Shown here: piece after piece, positions 43,444-52,480 of the stretch
Layout of the letters: every line of letters starts with the position of its first letter
How positions within the stretch are numbered: position 1 is the stretch's first letter
NCBI GenBank assembly: GCA_963766445.1
Contig: CAVXZW010000015.1
Coordinates: 186,001 to 250,000, forward strand
Length of the DNA stretch: 64,000 bases
Direction: 5' to 3'
Origin: JAICYJ01 sp963766445
Lineage (GTDB): Bacteria; Actinomycetota; Thermoleophilia; Gaiellales; JAICJC01
The notes under the pieces: model-generated
What the model saw: only the letters and a program-made list of their open reading frames with translations
Told to the model about the DNA's origin: nothing
Database searches by the model: none
Program-made: the position numbers and the translations under genes

Positions 43444-43896
43444 TCAGCCGCCGGCCGGCAGCGGCCAGAGCAGCTCGAATCGCTCGAGGACGACCTCGGT
43501 GTCGTCCTCGGGCGGCGTCCCGGCGGCCGTGAAGAACCTGACGTGGGCCTCGCGCCAGTAGCCGAGGCTGCGGTCGCCCTCACCCTCGGTCCACGCGAAC
43601 TCCTCGTCCACATCGGCGAAGCGGCGGATCTCGACGTGGGTGGCGCGGATCACGCACAGCGGCTCGCCGTCGCCGTCGAGGATCACGCTCAGCTCGCCGG
43701 CGCGCGGGATCGGCTCACCATCCTGGTACGCGGAGCGCAGGCTGGCGGTGGCCCGCTTCGGGCCATCACGCACCAGCAGGCCGAGCTCGGTCGCCATACC
43801 AGGGTCGCTGCCGAACCCCCAGGCGGTGTAATCGCCGTCCGTGCCGGTGGCCGCGACGAACGCGCTCCAGAAGCGGTTGATGCGATCGTCCTCCAT
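43444..43896 (-). CDS. ASCH domain protein
   Basis: 150 residues: RFWSAFVAATGTDGDYTAWG, ELGLLVRDGPKRATASL, GELSVILDGDGEPLCVIRAT and FAWTEGEGDRSLGYWREAHV are the standard ASCH pattern of RNA-binding or modified-nucleoside amidohydrolase-like proteins. Its ATG overlaps the recQ stop by one base (TGATG), so translation is coupled. Confidence 0.9.
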   Translation of the reverse strand: MEDDRINRFWSAFVAATGTDGDYTAWGFGSDPGMATELGLLVRDGPKRATASLRSAYQDGEPIPRAGELSVILDGDGEPLCVIRATHVEIRRFADVDEEFAWTEGEGDRSLGYWREAHVRFFTAAGTPPEDDTEVVLERFELLWPLPAGG

Positions 43897-45635
43897 CAGC
43901 CGGCCGGCGCGCGGCGCACGACCGGGTACCTGCCGTCGGTCTTGACCAGCGTGCCGTCGGCGATCAGCCGGTCGATCACCTCCAGCACCTGGGCTTCGTT
44001 TCGGTGGGCGAGGCGGGCGTGGCTCTCGAGCTTGTGGTGGCCTGCGGCCAGCAGGTCGCGGGCACGGCCGCCGCGCAGGATCTGGGTCAGCCGCGTGCGC
44101 CCGACGGCGCCCCGCGTCTCCTCCACGCACAGCAGCACCGCCTCGCGCTCGTCCACCTGCAGCGGCGAGCGGGCGCGGGTGCCGTGGTTGTCGCAGCACA
44201 GCTCGTCGGGCCGCGGCTCCGGCGTGTCACCGAAGTAGCCGAGCAGGGCGGCGCGCCGGCAGCCGTCGCCGGCGGCGTAGCGGTCGATCGCCTTCAGCCG
44301 GTCCCAGCGCAGGTTCTGCTGGCGCTTCATCGCCACCATGGCCGCGGCCGAGTGGCGGCGGCTGAGGGACGGCTCGGCCAGCCTGCCTGAGAAGGCGCCG
44401 CTTCGGGCCGGGAACAGCTCCAGCGCCCCGGCCCGCTCCAGCACGGCGACGGCGACGCGAGGATCGTCGGCGGGCACGTCCGACTCGGACACCCGGAACA
44501 CCCCTGACGGGTCGGCGTTCGCCGCCAGCAGCGCATGCACCGAGCGCAGCTGCGCCTCTGTCAGCTTCGCGCGGTCGATGAAGTAGGCGATCAGGCCCTT
44601 GTCGGCCGCGGTGTAGAGCAGCGTGCAGACCGCGGGAGCGCCGTCGCGGCCGGCGCGGCCCGCCTGCTGGTAGTACTCCTCGGGCGAGGACGGGATCGTC
44701 CAGTGCACGACCGAGCGCACGTCTGCCTTGTCGATGCCCATGCCGAACGCGGTCGTCGCGGCGACGGCCTCGAGCTCGCCGGCCAGAAACTGCTGGAGCG
44801 TGGCCGTGCGCTCGTGCGCGGGCAGGCCCGCGTGGTAGGGCGCGGCGCTGATGCCGTCGCCGAGCAGGTGCGCCGCCACCTGCTCGCAGGTCTTGCGGCG
44901 TCCGCAGTAGACGACGGCCGGGAGCCGTCTGCGGTCCTTCAGGTGCGCCAGCAGCATGCGCGGCTTGCCCGCCTCGCCGGCCACGTGCAGTACCTCCAGG
45001 AACAGGTTGGGGCGGTCGAAGCCGGTGCGGGCCATCACCGGATCGCGTAGCTCCAGCGCGGAGACGATGTCGCGAGCGACGCGCGGCGTGGCCGTCGCGG
45101 TCAGAGCCAGCGTCGCGGGGGTTCCGAGCCGCTTGCGCACATCCGACAGCCGCAGGTAGTCGGGCCGGAAGTCGTGACCCCACTCCGACAGGCAGTGCGC
45201 CTCGTCGATCGCGAGGCGGTCGACGTTGGCCTGGCCGATCGCGTCCAGGAAGCGGCGGCTGGAGAAGCGCTCGGGGGCGACGTAGACCAGACGCGCGCGG
45301 CCGGCGGCGATGCGGGCGAGGGCCACGCCCACCTGCTCGCCGGTCATGATCGAGGCGATCATCTCGACGTCCTCGTGCCCGCCGGCGCGAAGCGCGGCCG
45401 ACTGGTCCTGCATCAGCGCGATCAGCGGCGAGACGACCAGCGTGACGCCGTCGCCGAGCAGCGCCGGCAGCTGGTAGCAGAGCGACTTGCCCGAGCCGGT
45501 GGGCATGATCGCGAGCACGTCGCGGCCCGACAGGGTGCCCTCGATCGCCTCGCGCTGCCCGGGACGGAAGCGCTCGAAGCCGAACAGCCGCTGCAGCTCG
45601 GCCGAGAGATCGGTGGTGGCGGTGCCCGCGCCCAT
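43896..45635 (-). CDS. recQ: ATP-dependent DNA helicase RecQ
   Basis: About 579 residues from ATG 45635 (a GTG 30 bases upstream is possible). Helicase motifs: FRPGQREAIEG (motif 0), AIMPTGSGKSLCYQLPAL (I), VVSPLIALMQDQ (Ia), AIDEAHCLSEWGHDFRPDY (II), LALTATATPRV (III), ATTAFGMGIDKADVRSVVHW and YYQQAGRAGRDG (V, VI). The zinc region is reduced (CRRAALLGYFGD and CCDN) and a winged-helix part follows; there is no HRDC domain. Used in recombination repair. Confidence 0.94.
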   Translation of the reverse strand: MGAGTATTDLSAELQRLFGFERFRPGQREAIEGTLSGRDVLAIMPTGSGKSLCYQLPALLGDGVTLVVSPLIALMQDQSAALRAGGHEDVEMIASIMTGEQVGVALARIAAGRARLVYVAPERFSSRRFLDAIGQANVDRLAIDEAHCLSEWGHDFRPDYLRLSDVRKRLGTPATLALTATATPRVARDIVSALELRDPVMARTGFDRPNLFLEVLHVAGEAGKPRMLLAHLKDRRRLPAVVYCGRRKTCEQVAAHLLGDGISAAPYHAGLPAHERTATLQQFLAGELEAVAATTAFGMGIDKADVRSVVHWTIPSSPEEYYQQAGRAGRDGAPAVCTLLYTAADKGLIAYFIDRAKLTEAQLRSVHALLAANADPSGVFRVSESDVPADDPRVAVAVLERAGALELFPARSGAFSGRLAEPSLSRRHSAAAMVAMKRQQNLRWDRLKAIDRYAAGDGCRRAALLGYFGDTPEPRPDELCCDNHGTRARSPLQVDEREAVLLCVEETRGAVGRTRLTQILRGGRARDLLAAGHHKLESHARLAHRNEAQVLEVIDRLIADGTLVKTDGRYPVVRRAPAG

Positions 45636-45704
45636 GCTCGTCAGTGTCGCACGGATCACGGACACGCCGGGCGGCGTGACAGCACCGCCACCAGGTCGTG
45701 ACAG

Positions 45705-47109
45705 CTACGCGGCAGCGCGATCCGCGCTGGGCGCCACCGCGTGGCTGGGCTCGCGCCGCAGCCAGTAGCACGCCACCAGCCCGATCGCGCTCAGCAGCGC
45801 GGCTGCGACGTACGTGTGACGGGCTGCCGGCACCACCGCCGGCACGTGTGCTCCTTTGCGCTCGGCAGCCTTGATCGCCTGATCCGACAACGAGGCCAGG
45901 AACACGATGCCGGCCACGGCCGTGCCCAGACCCGCTCCCACCTGGCGAGCCAGCGGGATCGACGAGGTGGACTTGCCCTCACGTCCGGCGTCGCCGTCGG
46001 CCAGCACCACCTCGAACAGCGCCGGGCTGGCGATGCCCATGCCCAGGCCGGACACGGCGTAACACACGATCGGCAGCACCACCCCGCCCGCGGGCAGCGC
46101 CATCATCAGCGTGCCCACGAACACCAGCAGCGAGCCCAGCACGATCTGGTCGCGGGGCGGCGCTCCGATCCGCGCCGCCACCATCGAGCCCGTCGTCCAC
46201 CCGAGCGTCGTCAGCACCAGCGCCACCGCGACCACCGCCACCGGCTCTCCAAATCCGACCTGCAGCTGCAGCGGCAGGTACACCTCGGCGCCGAGGAACG
46301 CGGAGCCGGCCGCCAGCGCCGTCACGTTGGCGGCGATCGACACCGGGCGGTGCGTGAACACGGGCACCGCCGTTCGGCGCTCGTGCGCCAGGAAGGCGAT
46401 CGCCGGCACCAGCGCAACCAGCGCGACGGCCGGCTCACGGGCGGCCACCAGCAGGAACAGCACGGTGATTCCGAGCAGCACCGGCCCCACGACGTTCAGC
46501 GGCTGGGCATCGTGCTTCGGCTCGCGGGCGGGGTGCGACTGCAGCGCCAGGCGCGCCGCCCAGGCCACGATCGCTATCAGGGGCAGGTTCACCCAGAACA
46601 CCCAGCGCCAGCCCACCGAGCCGGTCAGGGCGGCGCCCAGCGCCGGCCCGATCAGGGCCGAGACGCCCCACATGGCCGCGTTCAGGCCGAACGCCCGCGG
46701 GCGCAGCTCGTTCGGCACGTACAGCGCGAACAGGCCCAGCGGCACCGCGAACATGAACCCGGCGCCCAGCCCCAGCACGCCTCGGGACAGGGCCACCACC
46801 GGCATCGACGGGGCCAGCCCGCCCAGCACGTTCGCGGCCGAGAACAGCACGCAGGCGATCGCGAAGCTGCGGGCAACGCCGTAGCGATCGATCAGCGCCC
46901 CGGCCAGCGGCAGCGTCATCACGATCGTCACCATCGTGGCGCCCACCGCCAGCGAGATCAGGTCGACGCCGCCGATGTCCTGCGCCGCGCTCGGCAGCGC
47001 GGTCACCACCATCAACGCGTCCAGCGAGCCCAGGAAGGTGGCGCCCAGTGCGGCCACCATCATGCGCCCGGTAGGGCGAGCGGAACAGCGCGGCGTAGCT
47101 GGGGCTCAC
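45705..47109 (-). CDS. MFS transporter (drug-efflux-like), frame broken near the start
   Basis: About 12–14 membrane helices. The main frame (from 47063) has GATFLGSLDALMVVTALPSA, LAGALIDRYGVARSFAIAC, SRGVLGLGAGFMFAVPLGLF (motif region of DHA-type exporters) and ends in a long C-terminal half. The missing N-terminus MSPSYAALFRSPYR is one frame earlier, from GTG 47109; dropping one base in CGGGCGCATGATGG joins them. Substrate unknown; it stands alone between recQ and the succinate dehydrogenase genes. Confidence 0.82.
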
Positions 47110-47146
47110 GCGCCCACTCCGCGTGCTGGCCGGACACCCACCGGGG

Positions 47147-48040
47147 TCAGACCCCCTGGTAGATCTTGTCCGTGACCGGGTAGGCCTTGACGACGTGGCG
47201 CTTGAACTGGAGCTCGTCGTAGCTCAGCCCGGCCGCCGCGCCCACCAGCTGGGCGAGGTGGAAGATGGGCAGGTCGAACTCCATGTCGGCCTCGCGTGAT
47301 GCCTTGCCCTGCCAGGCGTCGAGCGACAGGTGGCAGAGCGGGCACGGGGTCACCATCGCGTCCGCGCCTGCCTCCTTGGCCTCGGCCAGGGGCTGGATCA
47401 GCTCGCCCAGCGCCACCTCTGCGCGGGCCAGCACGATCGGAAACCCACAGCACTTGATCTTGCTCGGGTAGTCGACCGCCTCCGCGCCGCAGGCCTCGAT
47501 GATCCGCTCCAGCGACTGCGGCCGGTCGGGATCCTCGAATCCCAGCAGGCGCGAGGGCCGCAGGATCTGGCAGCCGTAGAACGGCGCGATCTTGATGCCC
47601 GTCAGCGGCTTCTCGGCGATCTGCTTGAGCTTCTCGTAGCCATCGCCCTCGGCGATCTCCCACAGCAGGTGGCGGACGTCGACGCCGCCCGAGTAGGACG
47701 CCGCGCCGACCTCCTTGAGGTTGCGGTTGACCCGCTGAAGCAGCTCGGGGTCGGCCTGTAGCTTGGCGTTGGCCTGGCGCAGGTTGAGCGTGCACACGTT
47801 GCAGATCGTCATCAGCGTGTCCTGGCCGAGCTGCTCGGCCTGGCCGAGGATGCGGGCGTTCAGGTGCAGGTAGTACTCCGGGCGCGCCTCGTGCACGTCG
47901 CCCGCGCCGCAGCACGTGAACCCGGGGATGTCGACCAGCGTCATCCCCAGCTTGTCGGCGATCGCGCGGGTGGAGGTGTCGAGCTCCTTCTGCGACAGGC
48001 TCGCGAGGCAGCCGGGGTAGTAGGCGTAGCTTGACTTCAC
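47147..48040 (-). CDS. Succinate dehydrogenase/fumarate reductase, HdrB-like third subunit (SdhE of type-E enzymes)
   Basis: 297 residues with two CCG domains: Cys11, Cys43-Cys44-Gly, Cys80/Cys83 and Cys157, Cys197-Cys198-Gly, Cys233/Cys236. This is the fold of heterodisulfide reductase HdrB, which in type-E succinate:quinone reductases replaces the usual haem-binding membrane anchor. No membrane helix is present, so association with the membrane would be peripheral. ATG overlaps the sdhB stop by four bases. The name SdhE here means this subunit, not the FAD-assembly factor. Confidence 0.85.
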   Translation of the reverse strand: MKSSYAYYPGCLASLSQKELDTSTRAIADKLGMTLVDIPGFTCCGAGDVHEARPEYYLHLNARILGQAEQLGQDTLMTICNVCTLNLRQANAKLQADPELLQRVNRNLKEVGAASYSGGVDVRHLLWEIAEGDGYEKLKQIAEKPLTGIKIAPFYGCQILRPSRLLGFEDPDRPQSLERIIEACGAEAVDYPSKIKCCGFPIVLARAEVALGELIQPLAEAKEAGADAMVTPCPLCHLSLDAWQGKASREADMEFDLPIFHLAQLVGAAAGLSYDELQFKRHVVKAYPVTDKIYQGV

Positions 48041-49056
48041 TCGGGTTCCTTTGCTTGTGCCGGGTCGGCGGGCGGCCTGGTCGGCCCGGCGTTCGCGGCC
48101 TCGAGCGTCGCCTGCTCCTGGGACTCGATCAGCTTGTTCAGCTTGCGCACCTCGTCCAGCTTCTTGGCCTTGTGCGGCTTCAGCGGGTTAGGCACCTTGC
48201 CGGCCCGGGCCAGCCGCAGCGCGAACGGGATCTCCTTGATCGCGTTCACGGGTCCCACCGTCTCGGGCACCAGGTGCGTCTCCAGCAGGTAGCCGGTCTG
48301 GTGCGTGGACTTCACGAACACCTTGGCGTGGCGCGCGCCGCCGTCCGAGTGCATGCCCTCCTGATAGATGGCCGCACCCACCTTCGCGATCGCGTCACGC
48401 GGGTGCACGCCCTTGGGGCAGCGCTGGTTGCAGAAGTAGCAGCGGGTGCAGTCCCAGACGCCGTGCGGCCCGTTGTAGATCTCAAGCCGGCTCTTGCCGC
48501 CGCGGTCACGCACGTCGTTGACGAAGCGGGCGGCCTTGGCGAGCGCGGCCGGGCCGAGAAAGTCGGGGTCGGCCTCCATCGAGTTGCACTCCGACACGCA
48601 GCAGCCGCACTGGATGCAGAGCGCCTCGGTCATGACGCGGTCGAGCTCTTCCTGCTGGATGCGCCACTCCTTGACCGGCGGCTCCTCGCCGCCGTCGTCC
48701 AGGTAGGGCTTGATGGCGCGGAACTTCGCCCAGAAGGGCTCCATGTCCACGACCAGATCCTTCAGCACCGGCAGGTTGCCCATCGGCGAGATCACCGGCA
48801 CCTCGCCGGCCTCGACGACCGGGCGCATCGGCGTCTTGCAGGCCAGCACGGCGGCCCCGTCCATGCGCATGCCGCAGGAGCCGCACACCGCCATCCGGCA
48901 GGACTTGCGGTAGGTGAGCGAGCCGTCCACCTCGTCCTTGATCACATCCAGCACGTCCAGCAGGGTGGCCTCCTCGACCACGTCCACGCTGAACGTCTCC
49001 TGCCGGCTCTCGTCGGACTCGGGGTTGTAGCGCTCGATCTTGAGGGTTACCTGCAC
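48037..49056 (-). CDS. sdhB: Succinate dehydrogenase/fumarate reductase iron-sulfur subunit
   Basis: 339 residues, longer than the usual 240–260. 2Fe-2S ligands C53, C58, C61, C73; second cluster C147, C150, C153 plus C157 (C-x2-C-x2-C-x3-C, typical of 4Fe-4S); third set C203, C206, C209, C213, also with four Cys, so the usual 3Fe-4S site may be a 4Fe-4S here. The 60-residue C-terminal extension (RLARAGKVPNPLKPHKAKKL and following) is charged. GTG start with GGAG between sdhA stop and start. Confidence 0.93.
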   Translation of the reverse strand: MQVTLKIERYNPESDESRQETFSVDVVEEATLLDVLDVIKDEVDGSLTYRKSCRMAVCGSCGMRMDGAAVLACKTPMRPVVEAGEVPVISPMGNLPVLKDLVVDMEPFWAKFRAIKPYLDDGGEEPPVKEWRIQQEELDRVMTEALCIQCGCCVSECNSMEADPDFLGPAALAKAARFVNDVRDRGGKSRLEIYNGPHGVWDCTRCYFCNQRCPKGVHPRDAIAKVGAAIYQEGMHSDGGARHAKVFVKSTHQTGYLLETHLVPETVGPVNAIKEIPFALRLARAGKVPNPLKPHKAKKLDEVRKLNKLIESQEQATLEAANAGPTRPPADPAQAKEPE

Positions 49057-49064
49057 TCGTGCTC

Positions 49065-50747
49065 CTAGTAGCTGCGGACGGCGGGCTCGTACTCGGTGAT
49101 GGTGACGGGCCGGTAGTCGAGGCGCACCTGGCCGTCATCGTAGAACGCCAGGGTATGCCGCAGCCAGGCGTCGTCGTCGCGCTCGGGATAGTCCAGCCGG
49201 CTGTGGGCGCCGCGGCTCTCGGTGCGGGCGATCGCGCCGGTCACCAGGCAGTCGGCCATCTCCAGCATCGAGCCCAGCTCGATCGCCTGGATCAGGTCGG
49301 TGTTGAAGTCGCGGCCCTTGTCCTGCACGACAACGCCGCGGTCGTAGCGCTCGCGCAGCTCCTCGACCTTCGCCTTGCAGGCCTCCAGCCCCTCGGCCGT
49401 GCGGAAGATGCCGGCGTTGTCATACATGGCATCGGCCAGCTCCTGGCGCAGCACGTGTGGACGCTCGCCGTCGTTCTTGTCGAGCATCCGGCCGATGCTG
49501 CGCTCGGCGATGCCTGCGGCGGATGGCGAGAACACGCCGCCGCTGCCGTTGCGCCGGGCGTCCTGCGCGGCCGCCGCGCCGGTGCGCCGGCCGAACACGA
49601 CCGTCTCCAGCAGCGAGTTGCCGCCCAGCCGGTTGGCGCCGTGCACCGACACGCAGGCGCACTCGCCGGCCGCATACAGGCCGGGCATGAGGGTGTGCCC
49701 CCAGACGTCGGTGTCGATGCCGCCCATGTGGTAGTGCGACCCGGGCCGCACCGGGATCGGCTCCTCGATTGGATCGACGCCGGCGTAGTCCATGGCCAGC
49801 TCGCGGGAACCGTGCAGTCGTTCGTTGATGCGTTTGGCGCCGAGGTGGGTGAGGTCGAGCAGCACGCAGCCGTCGACCCCGCGGCCCTCGTCGATCTCGG
49901 TCTGTTCCGAGCGGGACACCACGTCCCGCGATGCCAGCTCGCCCGCGTTGGGGGCGTAGTTGAACATGAACCGGTCGCCCTCGCTGTTTCGCAGGTAGCC
50001 GCCCTCGCCGCGGGCGCCCTCGGTGATCAGCACGCCGTTCGACTTCAGCGTGGTCGGGTGGAACTGCATGAACTCCATGTCCTTCAGCGGCACCCCCGCC
50101 CGCCATGCCATCGACATGCCGTCGCCGGTGCAGGCGTAGGCGTTGGTGGTGCCGCGGTACATGCGCCCCAGGCCGCCGGTGGCCATGATCACGGCCGACG
50201 CCTCCACGCCCTGCACGCCGCCGCGCACCAGATCCCAGGCCGTCACGCCGACGCAGCGCTCTCCGTCGGTGACCAGATCGAGCGCGAACCACTCCTCGTA
50301 GACCGTGACGCCGCTCTTCACCAGTTGCTCGTAGAGCACGTGCAGCAGCACGTGGCCGGTGATGTCGGCCGCGTAACAGGTGCGCGGCGCGCCGCCGGCG
50401 CCAAACGGGCGCTGCGCGATGCGGCCGTCTTCGGTGCGCGAGAAGATCGCGCCCATGTGCTCGAGCTCGTAGATGTCGCCGGGCCCCTCCTCACACATGA
50501 CCGCGATCGCGTCCTGGTCGCCCAGGTAGTCGGAGCCCTTGACGGTGAAGAAGGTGTGCTTCTGCGGGTCGTCCTCGCCGGCGTTCCCGAGCGCGGCGTT
50601 GATGCCACCCTCCGCGGCGCCCGAGTGGCTGCGCGTGGGGTGCAGCTTGGAGACCACTCCCACGTCGACGCCGTAGCGCGATGCCTCGATCGCAGCCCGC
50701 ATTCCGGCCAATCCGGCACCGACCACCACCACGTCGTGACGCACCAT
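49065..50747 (-). CDS. sdhA: Succinate dehydrogenase/fumarate reductase flavoprotein subunit
   Basis: 560 residues. FAD-binding VVVVGAGLAGMRAAIEA, covalent-FAD region HPTRSHSGAAEGGINAA (His in SHSGAA), IMATGGLGRMYRGTTNA, active-site EFMQFHPTT and RGEGGYLRN, and GLYAAGECACVSVHGANRLG. It oxidises succinate to fumarate in the citrate cycle, or the reverse. I start at ATG 50747; the longer frame extends into the pckA upstream region. It is divergent from pckA with 185 bases between. Confidence 0.95.
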   Translation of the reverse strand: MVRHDVVVVGAGLAGMRAAIEASRYGVDVGVVSKLHPTRSHSGAAEGGINAALGNAGEDDPQKHTFFTVKGSDYLGDQDAIAVMCEEGPGDIYELEHMGAIFSRTEDGRIAQRPFGAGGAPRTCYAADITGHVLLHVLYEQLVKSGVTVYEEWFALDLVTDGERCVGVTAWDLVRGGVQGVEASAVIMATGGLGRMYRGTTNAYACTGDGMSMAWRAGVPLKDMEFMQFHPTTLKSNGVLITEGARGEGGYLRNSEGDRFMFNYAPNAGELASRDVVSRSEQTEIDEGRGVDGCVLLDLTHLGAKRINERLHGSRELAMDYAGVDPIEEPIPVRPGSHYHMGGIDTDVWGHTLMPGLYAAGECACVSVHGANRLGGNSLLETVVFGRRTGAAAAQDARRNGSGGVFSPSAAGIAERSIGRMLDKNDGERPHVLRQELADAMYDNAGIFRTAEGLEACKAKVEELRERYDRGVVVQDKGRDFNTDLIQAIELGSMLEMADCLVTGAIARTESRGAHSRLDYPERDDDAWLRHTLAFYDDGQVRLDYRPVTITEYEPAVRSY

Positions 50748-50835
50748 CAACGCCTCCGCTGCTCGAGGGAATCGCTGTCTGCAGCCTACCAAGCCGCACC
50801 GGCGGGCCGCGCTGCCAGCCGGGTACGAAGCCGTT

Positions 50836-50886
50836 GTTACAAGCTTTGTCACAAGCAAAGACAAACCCTCCACCTTGGGGTATCCT
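50836..50886 (+). promoter_or_regulatory. pckA promoter with inverted repeat
   Basis: AAGACA (50858–50863), 17 bases, TATCCT (50881–50886) form a plausible promoter for pckA. Upstream lies GTTACAA-GCT-TTGTCAC (50836–50852), a near-perfect inverted repeat in a locally AT-rich stretch of the sdhA–pckA gap, and so a candidate operator for carbon-source control of both genes. Confidence 0.45.
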
Positions 50887-50932
50887 GGATGGGCGCGCGA
50901 CCGCCTCGTCGCGCTCTCATCTGGGAGGAACG

Positions 50933-52480
50933 TTGGCGAAGATGGCCTTTGCGCTACCTGCCGCACGGCAGGTGCACCACGACCTACCGCAGTCCGAGCT
51001 GCTCAGGCGAGCTCTGGCCATGCCCACCGCGCGCCCCACCGAGTACGGCGCGCCCAACGTCCAGACCCAGGTGCTGGCACGCTCCAAGGGCAGCACCTAC
51101 ATCGTCGCCGACGACCCCGATTCGTATCCGCACCAGGCCATCGACCGCGACGAGTGGCAGCGGGTGACCGAGCTCCAGAACGCCTACATCGCTGACCAGG
51201 AGATGATCGTGGTCGACGGCTACATCGGCGACACCGCCGAGCGCCGCGTCCCGGCCCGCCTCTACGTCGAAGCCGCCAACGCGAACATGGCGGGCATGCA
51301 GGATGTCCTCTACTTCCACGATCCCGAGTCCGGCGAGTTCGAGCCGGAGCTGCTGGTGATCTACACGCCCAACCTGGCCGTGCCCGGGTACCCGGACGAT
51401 CGCCTGATCGCGGTCAACCTCGATCTCTACGTCACGCGCGTCTTCAACTCCGACTACTTCGGCGAGTCGAAGAAAGGCGGCTTGCGCATGTGGAACCACC
51501 TCGTCTACGAACGGGGCGGCCTGGCGCTGCACGCCGGCTGCAAGATGATCCCGACATCCGCCGGCGTCAAGACCGGCCTGATCGTGGGACTGTCCGGCAC
51601 CGGCAAGACCACCACCACGTTCACCCGGCAGAACGGATCGTTGCCGGTGCAGGACGACTTCGTCGCCTGGTGGCCGGACGGATCGATCTCGGCCACCGAG
51701 GCCGGCTGCTTCGCCAAGACCTTCGCGCTCAACCCCAAGGACGAGCCGACCATCCACGGCGCGGTCACGAAGCCTGGCGCCTACCTCGAGAACGTCAGCC
51801 AGGACGAGCACGGGGTCGTCGACTTCTTCGACGAGAGCTACACCAAGAACGGCCGCGCGGTGTTCTCGTTCGCGGACATCGAAGCCGCTGAGGCGTCGTC
51901 CATCGAACAGGCCGACTTCCTGCTGGTGTTGAACCGGAACGAGAACGTGATCCCGGCCGTCGCCAGGCTGGAGGGCCCGCAGGCAGCCGCCTTCTTCATG
52001 CTCGGCGAGACCACGGGGACCGCCGCCGGCGGCAAGGACGAGGAGGGCGTGTTCCTGCGTGTGCCGGGCACGAACCCGTTCTTCCCGATGCACCACGATG
52101 GCCAGGGCAACCGCTTCCTCGAGCTGCTGGAGCAGCATCCGATCGACGTGTACATCATGAACACCGGCCGCGTGGGCGGGTCCGAGAGCGAGAGCGGCTC
52201 CAAGAAGGTGCGGATCCCCCACTCGTCGGCCATCGTCAAGGCCATCGCCGAGGGCACCATCGAGTGGGAGGTCGATCCCGACTTCGGCTACAAGGTGGCC
52301 TCGCACGTACCCGGCGTCGACGCCGCGGACATCGATCTGCTGCAGCCGCGACGGCTGTATGAGGCGACCGGCCGCAGCGACGAGTACCGGCAGCGGGTGG
52401 AGCGTCTGAAGGCGGAGCGGGCGGAGTTCCTGGCCCAGTATCCGAGCCTCTCCGCCGAGATCGTCAACTCCGTACGCTAG
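50933..52480 (+). CDS. pckA: Phosphoenolpyruvate carboxykinase (ATP)
   Basis: About 515 residues. It converts oxaloacetate and ATP to PEP in gluconeogenesis. Kinase-1a GLSGTGKTTTT (about 219–229), the oxaloacetate-binding region with VNLDLYVTRVFNSDYFGESK, GLRMWNHLVYERGG and GCKMIPTSAGVKTG, then KTFALNPKDEPTIHGAV. The ATP type is less usual in actinobacteria, which mostly carry the GTP enzyme. TTG at 50933 follows GGGAGGA at good spacing; the in-frame ATG nine bases later is the alternative. Confidence 0.93.
   Translation: MAKMAFALPAARQVHHDLPQSELLRRALAMPTARPTEYGAPNVQTQVLARSKGSTYIVADDPDSYPHQAIDRDEWQRVTELQNAYIADQEMIVVDGYIGDTAERRVPARLYVEAANANMAGMQDVLYFHDPESGEFEPELLVIYTPNLAVPGYPDDRLIAVNLDLYVTRVFNSDYFGESKKGGLRMWNHLVYERGGLALHAGCKMIPTSAGVKTGLIVGLSGTGKTTTTFTRQNGSLPVQDDFVAWWPDGSISATEAGCFAKTFALNPKDEPTIHGAVTKPGAYLENVSQDEHGVVDFFDESYTKNGRAVFSFADIEAAEASSIEQADFLLVLNRNENVIPAVARLEGPQAAAFFMLGETTGTAAGGKDEEGVFLRVPGTNPFFPMHHDGQGNRFLELLEQHPIDVYIMNTGRVGGSESESGSKKVRIPHSSAIVKAIAEGTIEWEVDPDFGYKVASHVPGVDAADIDLLQPRRLYEATGRSDEYRQRVERLKAERAEFLAQYPSLSAEIVNSVR

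Noticed and set aside
45741..47162. Plus-strand frame of 473 codons rich in Arg, His and Gln
   Set aside because: Complement of the MFS gene; composition typical of antisense to hydrophobic sequence.
47147..48040. Glycolate oxidase or lactate oxidase iron-sulfur subunit (GlcF/LldE)
   Set aside because: CCG domains are shared with those, but the gene is coupled to sdhB and sdhA, which fits type-E succinate dehydrogenase.
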